Origin: Deltaproteobacteria bacterium | GTDB lineage: Bacteria; Desulfobacterota; Dissulfuribacteria; Dissulfuribacterales; S140-46 | Direction: 5' to 3' | Assembly (NCBI GenBank): GCA_015491585.1 | Contig: WFVQ01000027.1 | Location: 1 to 17,260 of the forward strand | Length of the DNA stretch: 17,260 nucleotides | Part shown: positions 15,376 through 17,260 of the stretch, in pieces | Layout of the letters: each line of letters begins with the position of its first letter | How positions within the stretch are numbered: the stretch's first letter is position 1 | The notes under the pieces: generated by a model | The model's input: only the letters and a program-made list of their open reading frames with translations | The model's database searches: none | What the model was told of the DNA's origin: nothing | Position numbers and translations under genes: made by a program

Positions 15376-16578
15376 CTACTGAGATGGAACGGTCATCCAT
15401 GCGAGATCATCATTGATGGCATAAAAAATGGTCCCTATCACATTCCTGAATGGGAATTCTATATAATTGTTGGGCTGGTCGGCAGAGAAGTCAGCGGTCA
15501 ACACGCCCGAATAGCCATCGACCCACTGAGGTACTTTCCAGGTGACGAATCCCTTTCTGTCGCTCATATCGCTGATTACCAGTCCAAGTGCCCATGCGGA
15601 GAGATCACCTCTTGCAAAGAAGTTCCTGGCGTCTGTGAGCCCTGAGCTGCCTGTCACGCCTGCGAAGTTTACAACACTTACTGCATTGACCGGATAGTAA
15701 TAGGGAGCAGAATCGGATATAGAAGTGCCGTCGTCGCTGACGAACAGCGTCACCCCTTCGTTCAATCTAAGGAACCCGCATCCTATGAGATCGTGAGTGA
15801 TCTCATCGTCCCCTACCGCTCCGCTCATACGCCATTCCGTGGAAATCTGCGGATCACCGAATGAGGGAACTGTGAGTATCAACGCGGCCCTGTTCCAGCT
15901 ATAGGGAATTACCAACTTCTCACTCCTCAGGCTCGAAGCCAACAGCGCAAGCCTGCAATTCTTCGTACCTGAGGCTGAAGATGTGCAGTCTGACCAATCA
16001 GTGGAGGAGGCATTCACATCTATGGCATGAGCCGTCATCCCATATGTCTTCCCCATGCCGTTCTCCTTAATGAGCTCCATCCCTGCTAAGGTCGCATTGG
16101 CCTCTGGAATGGAAGAGTTGCAATCGTCCACAGCATAGGCCACTGCATATCCCACCTCTGGACTAAGATGGCAGGACGAACCTCCCGACGTAGTAATGGC
16201 CTGGTCGGTCAATGGTGACACACCGAGCTGAGTACAGTCGCAGTTGTCCATTGAGCATCCGTCTGACTCGGTAGTGACACTCCTCCAAACCACCCAGCCC
16301 GACGAATCACGGCTGAGCTTGAACGACAGCATGTCATTTGGCGCCATTGCCACGCAGAAGGAATCCAATATGGAGCCGTCTCCCTGGGCGTGTATCTCCA
16401 CCATAACTGTTTGGCACGTACCCGACTCCGCCACGTTGTAGATGTTGAAAGTGGTATCAGTGATGGAAGAGGCCTGATAATAGGGAAACACCAATGCATC
16501 TCCCACATCGCCGGCCAGGGAAAGCGAGGGAAGAAACAAAAGCGAAAGGACAACAATTACGCCCATAGTCCTGTTCAT
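15376..16578 (-). CDS. Cysteine-rich exported protein of unknown function
   Basis: This 400-residue protein starts at the ATG at 16576-16578, preceded by GGAGG with a 6-base spacer. The frame runs on to 16668, but that extension lacks a comparable site and would bury the signal peptide. The N-terminus MNRTMGVIVVLSLLFLPSLSLA is a clear signal peptide with cleavage likely before GD (residues 23-24). The mature protein begins with DALVFPYYQASSITDTTFNI, is rich in Ser, Thr, Asp and Gly, and holds about ten cysteines, including a DGCSMDNCDC cluster (around 107-116), which fits a secreted or surface beta-rich protein stabilised by disulfides. No transmembrane span or sortase-like tail is seen. I do not recognise the family. 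It is the first gene of the leftward block and could be a substrate or partner of the glycan locus, or just an adjacent gene. Confidence 0.8.
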   Translation of the reverse strand: MNRTMGVIVVLSLLFLPSLSLAGDVGDALVFPYYQASSITDTTFNIYNVAESGTCQTVMVEIHAQGDGSILDSFCVAMAPNDMLSFKLSRDSSGWVVWRSVTTESDGCSMDNCDCTQLGVSPLTDQAITTSGGSSCHLSPEVGYAVAYAVDDCNSSIPEANATLAGMELIKENGMGKTYGMTAHAIDVNASSTDWSDCTSSASGTKNCRLALLASSLRSEKLVIPYSWNRAALILTVPSFGDPQISTEWRMSGAVGDDEITHDLIGCGFLRLNEGVTLFVSDDGTSISDSAPYYYPVNAVSVVNFAGVTGSSGLTDARNFFARGDLSAWALGLVISDMSDRKGFVTWKVPQWVDGYSGVLTADFSADQPNNYIEFPFRNVIGTIFYAINDDLAWMTVPSQ

Positions 16579-16609
16579 GGCAAACCTCCATTGATCCGTT
16601 GAATCCAAG

Positions 16610-16636
16610 GGCTGGGCAGGAGCGTAACCTCCAGCC
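16610..16636 (-). other. Hairpin in the leader of the exported-protein gene
   Basis: On the minus strand, GGCTGGAGG pairs with CCT and CCAGCC across a seven-base loop, giving a 9-base-pair stem with a two-base bulge. It lies about 21 bases upstream of the ribosome binding site at 16585-16589 and does not sequester it. It matches no riboswitch class I know and could simply be GC-rich leader sequence. Confidence 0.3.
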
Positions 16637-16742
16637 ATTATCAGCAAACATAGCTTCTGGACAGCCACGCTTCAAGCACTGGGTGACCGCCTACACATAT
16701 CACCGCCTTAAGGTATGAAGCGGATATTGTAGTTCCTATGCA

Positions 16743-16775
16743 ATTATAGTATTACTGCCTCCGATCCTTACTCAA
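16743..16775 (-). promoter_or_regulatory. Candidate sigma70-type promoter for the leftward gene block
   Basis: The minus strand carries TTGAGT (16770-16775), an 18-base spacer, and TACTAT (16746-16751). A perfect TATAAT (16743-16748) overlaps the latter but is 21 bases from the same -35. Transcription would begin near 16735, giving a leader of roughly 155 bases before the exported-protein ATG. The only weak counterpart on the plus strand, TATAGT at 16745-16750, has no good -35. The rest of the 220-base divergent gap (16579-16798) holds only the hairpin and the two ribosome binding sites. Confidence 0.35.
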
Positions 16776-16798
16776 CAAATCACCAAAAGAGGTACATA

Positions 16799-17260
16799 AT
16801 GTTCGCTCCCAAAGACAAGAAAGAGATCGTCGTTCCGGTCAGGCTCGACCTGGATTCAACCATATCCTTCCAGTGCGACAGGGATCTCTCCTGCTTCACC
16901 CGCTGCTGCCGCGGCGCCACCATCATGCTGACTCCAGGCGACGTGATCAGGATGAAGAGACGGCTCGGCGCCACCTCGATGGAGTTCCTCTCGTTCTATA
17001 CCACCGTGTCCGAGATAGAGAACACCCAGCTTCCGGTCCCGCTGCTCAAGATGCTGGAGACCAAGGGGAATCCATGCCCGTTCCTCCACGACGACGGCTG
17101 CGTAATCTACGAGGACAGGCCGGTGACCTGCCGCTACTATCCCATTGCGGCCGGCATCTTCCACAACGCCGATGAGTCTTCGGACGAAAATTTCTTCGCC
17201 CTCATCAAGGAGGGCCACTGCCACGGCCACGGCCTTGGCAACGAAATGACAGTGAGGGAG
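16799..17260 (+). CDS. YkgJ-family cysteine-cluster protein (Fe-S or zinc cluster), C-terminus beyond the right edge
   Basis: The ATG at 16799-16801 opens a frame that runs to the window edge (154 residues), preceded by AAGAGGT at about 6 bases. The product has the conserved cysteine pattern of the YkgJ/UPF0153 family: ISFQCDRDLSCFTRCCRG (residues 22-39), then NPCPFLHDDGCVIYEDRP (91-108) and VTCRYYPI (109-116). It also keeps the family's LTPGDVIRMKRRLGATSMEF segment after the first cluster. The cysteines are thought to bind a metal or iron-sulfur cluster; the function of the family is not settled. It is transcribed away from the glycan locus and is probably unrelated to it, acting as a boundary marker. 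A GHCHGHG stretch near the edge adds further potential metal ligands. Confidence 0.88.
   Translation, partial: MFAPKDKKEIVVPVRLDLDSTISFQCDRDLSCFTRCCRGATIMLTPGDVIRMKRRLGATSMEFLSFYTTVSEIENTQLPVPLLKMLETKGNPCPFLHDDGCVIYEDRPVTCRYYPIAAGIFHNADESSDENFFALIKEGHCHGHGLGNEMTVRE

Noticed and set aside
15308..15400. Longer N-terminus for Wzt from the ATG at 15400
   Set aside because: It overlaps the exported-protein gene, has no Shine-Dalgarno site, and the extra 31 residues are unlike other Wzt proteins, while the GTG at 15307 has a strong site.
16579..16668. 30-residue N-terminal extension of the cysteine-rich protein
   Set aside because: It would put the signal peptide inside the protein, and the GGAGG site with 6-base spacing precedes the later ATG.
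16579..16798. Cyclic di-GMP or other riboswitch in the leader of the exported-protein gene
   Set aside because: The only structure found is a simple hairpin at 16610-16636; the conserved blocks of the GEMM class are absent.
1..17260. Mobile elements, CRISPR arrays, tRNA or rRNA genes
   Set aside because: No transposase or integrase motifs, no regularly spaced short repeats, no cloverleaf-like sequence was seen. Repeats noticed were only protein-level duplications of GT2 and methyltransferase domains.

Overview
The window is one block of leftward (minus-strand) genes from about 16578 down to the left edge, plus the start of one rightward gene at the right edge. The core, 15307 to 397, is a ten-gene polysaccharide locus of the ABC-transporter-dependent type: an ATPase with a Wzt-like C-terminal domain, a Wzm-like permease, glycosyltransferases of the GT2 and GT4 types, two paralogous methyltransferases, a GNAT acyltransferase, and a very large multidomain protein of about 1569 residues. 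The cell is therefore almost certainly Gram-negative. Moderate GC, frequent AGG and ATA codons, and a YkgJ-type cysteine-cluster gene next door would fit a Desulfobacterota-like (deltaproteobacterial) or thermophilic relative, but this placement is only tentative.

Layout in the direction of transcription, right to left: a cysteine-rich exported protein (16578-15376); Wzt-like ATPase (15307-14117); GT4 glycosyltransferase (14107-13049); two tandem methyltransferases with a shared unusual N-terminal domain (13056-11851 and 11851-10589); GT2 with a C-terminal extension (10592-9474); GNAT acyltransferase (9481-8465); the giant PIG-L deacetylase/GT2/coiled coil/GT2/GT2/GT4 protein (8445-3736); a GT2 with a second, degenerate GT2 half (3739-2060); Wzm-like permease (2063-1260); a small GT2 (1263-397); and, after a 58-base gap, a second exported protein that runs off the left edge (338-1). 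Rightward, a YkgJ-family protein starts at 16799 and runs off the right edge.

From the GT4 gene to the small GT2 almost every stop codon overlaps the next start (ATGA, TGATG or 8-base overlaps), so the genes are probably translated as a coupled unit. A likely scheme (inference) is that the glycosyltransferases build a repeat unit or chain on an undecaprenyl carrier at the inner face of the membrane. The PIG-L and GNAT activities would swap acyl groups on an amino sugar, the methyltransferases would decorate or cap the chain, and Wzt/Wzm would export it. No initiating transferase, sugar-nucleotide synthesis gene, Wzx/Wzy or ligase lies in the window. The most unusual features are the five-enzyme giant protein with an internal coiled coil, the loss of the metal-binding motif in one duplicated GT2 domain, the pseudo-glycosyltransferase-like N-termini on the methyltransferases, and wzt and wzm at opposite ends of the locus.
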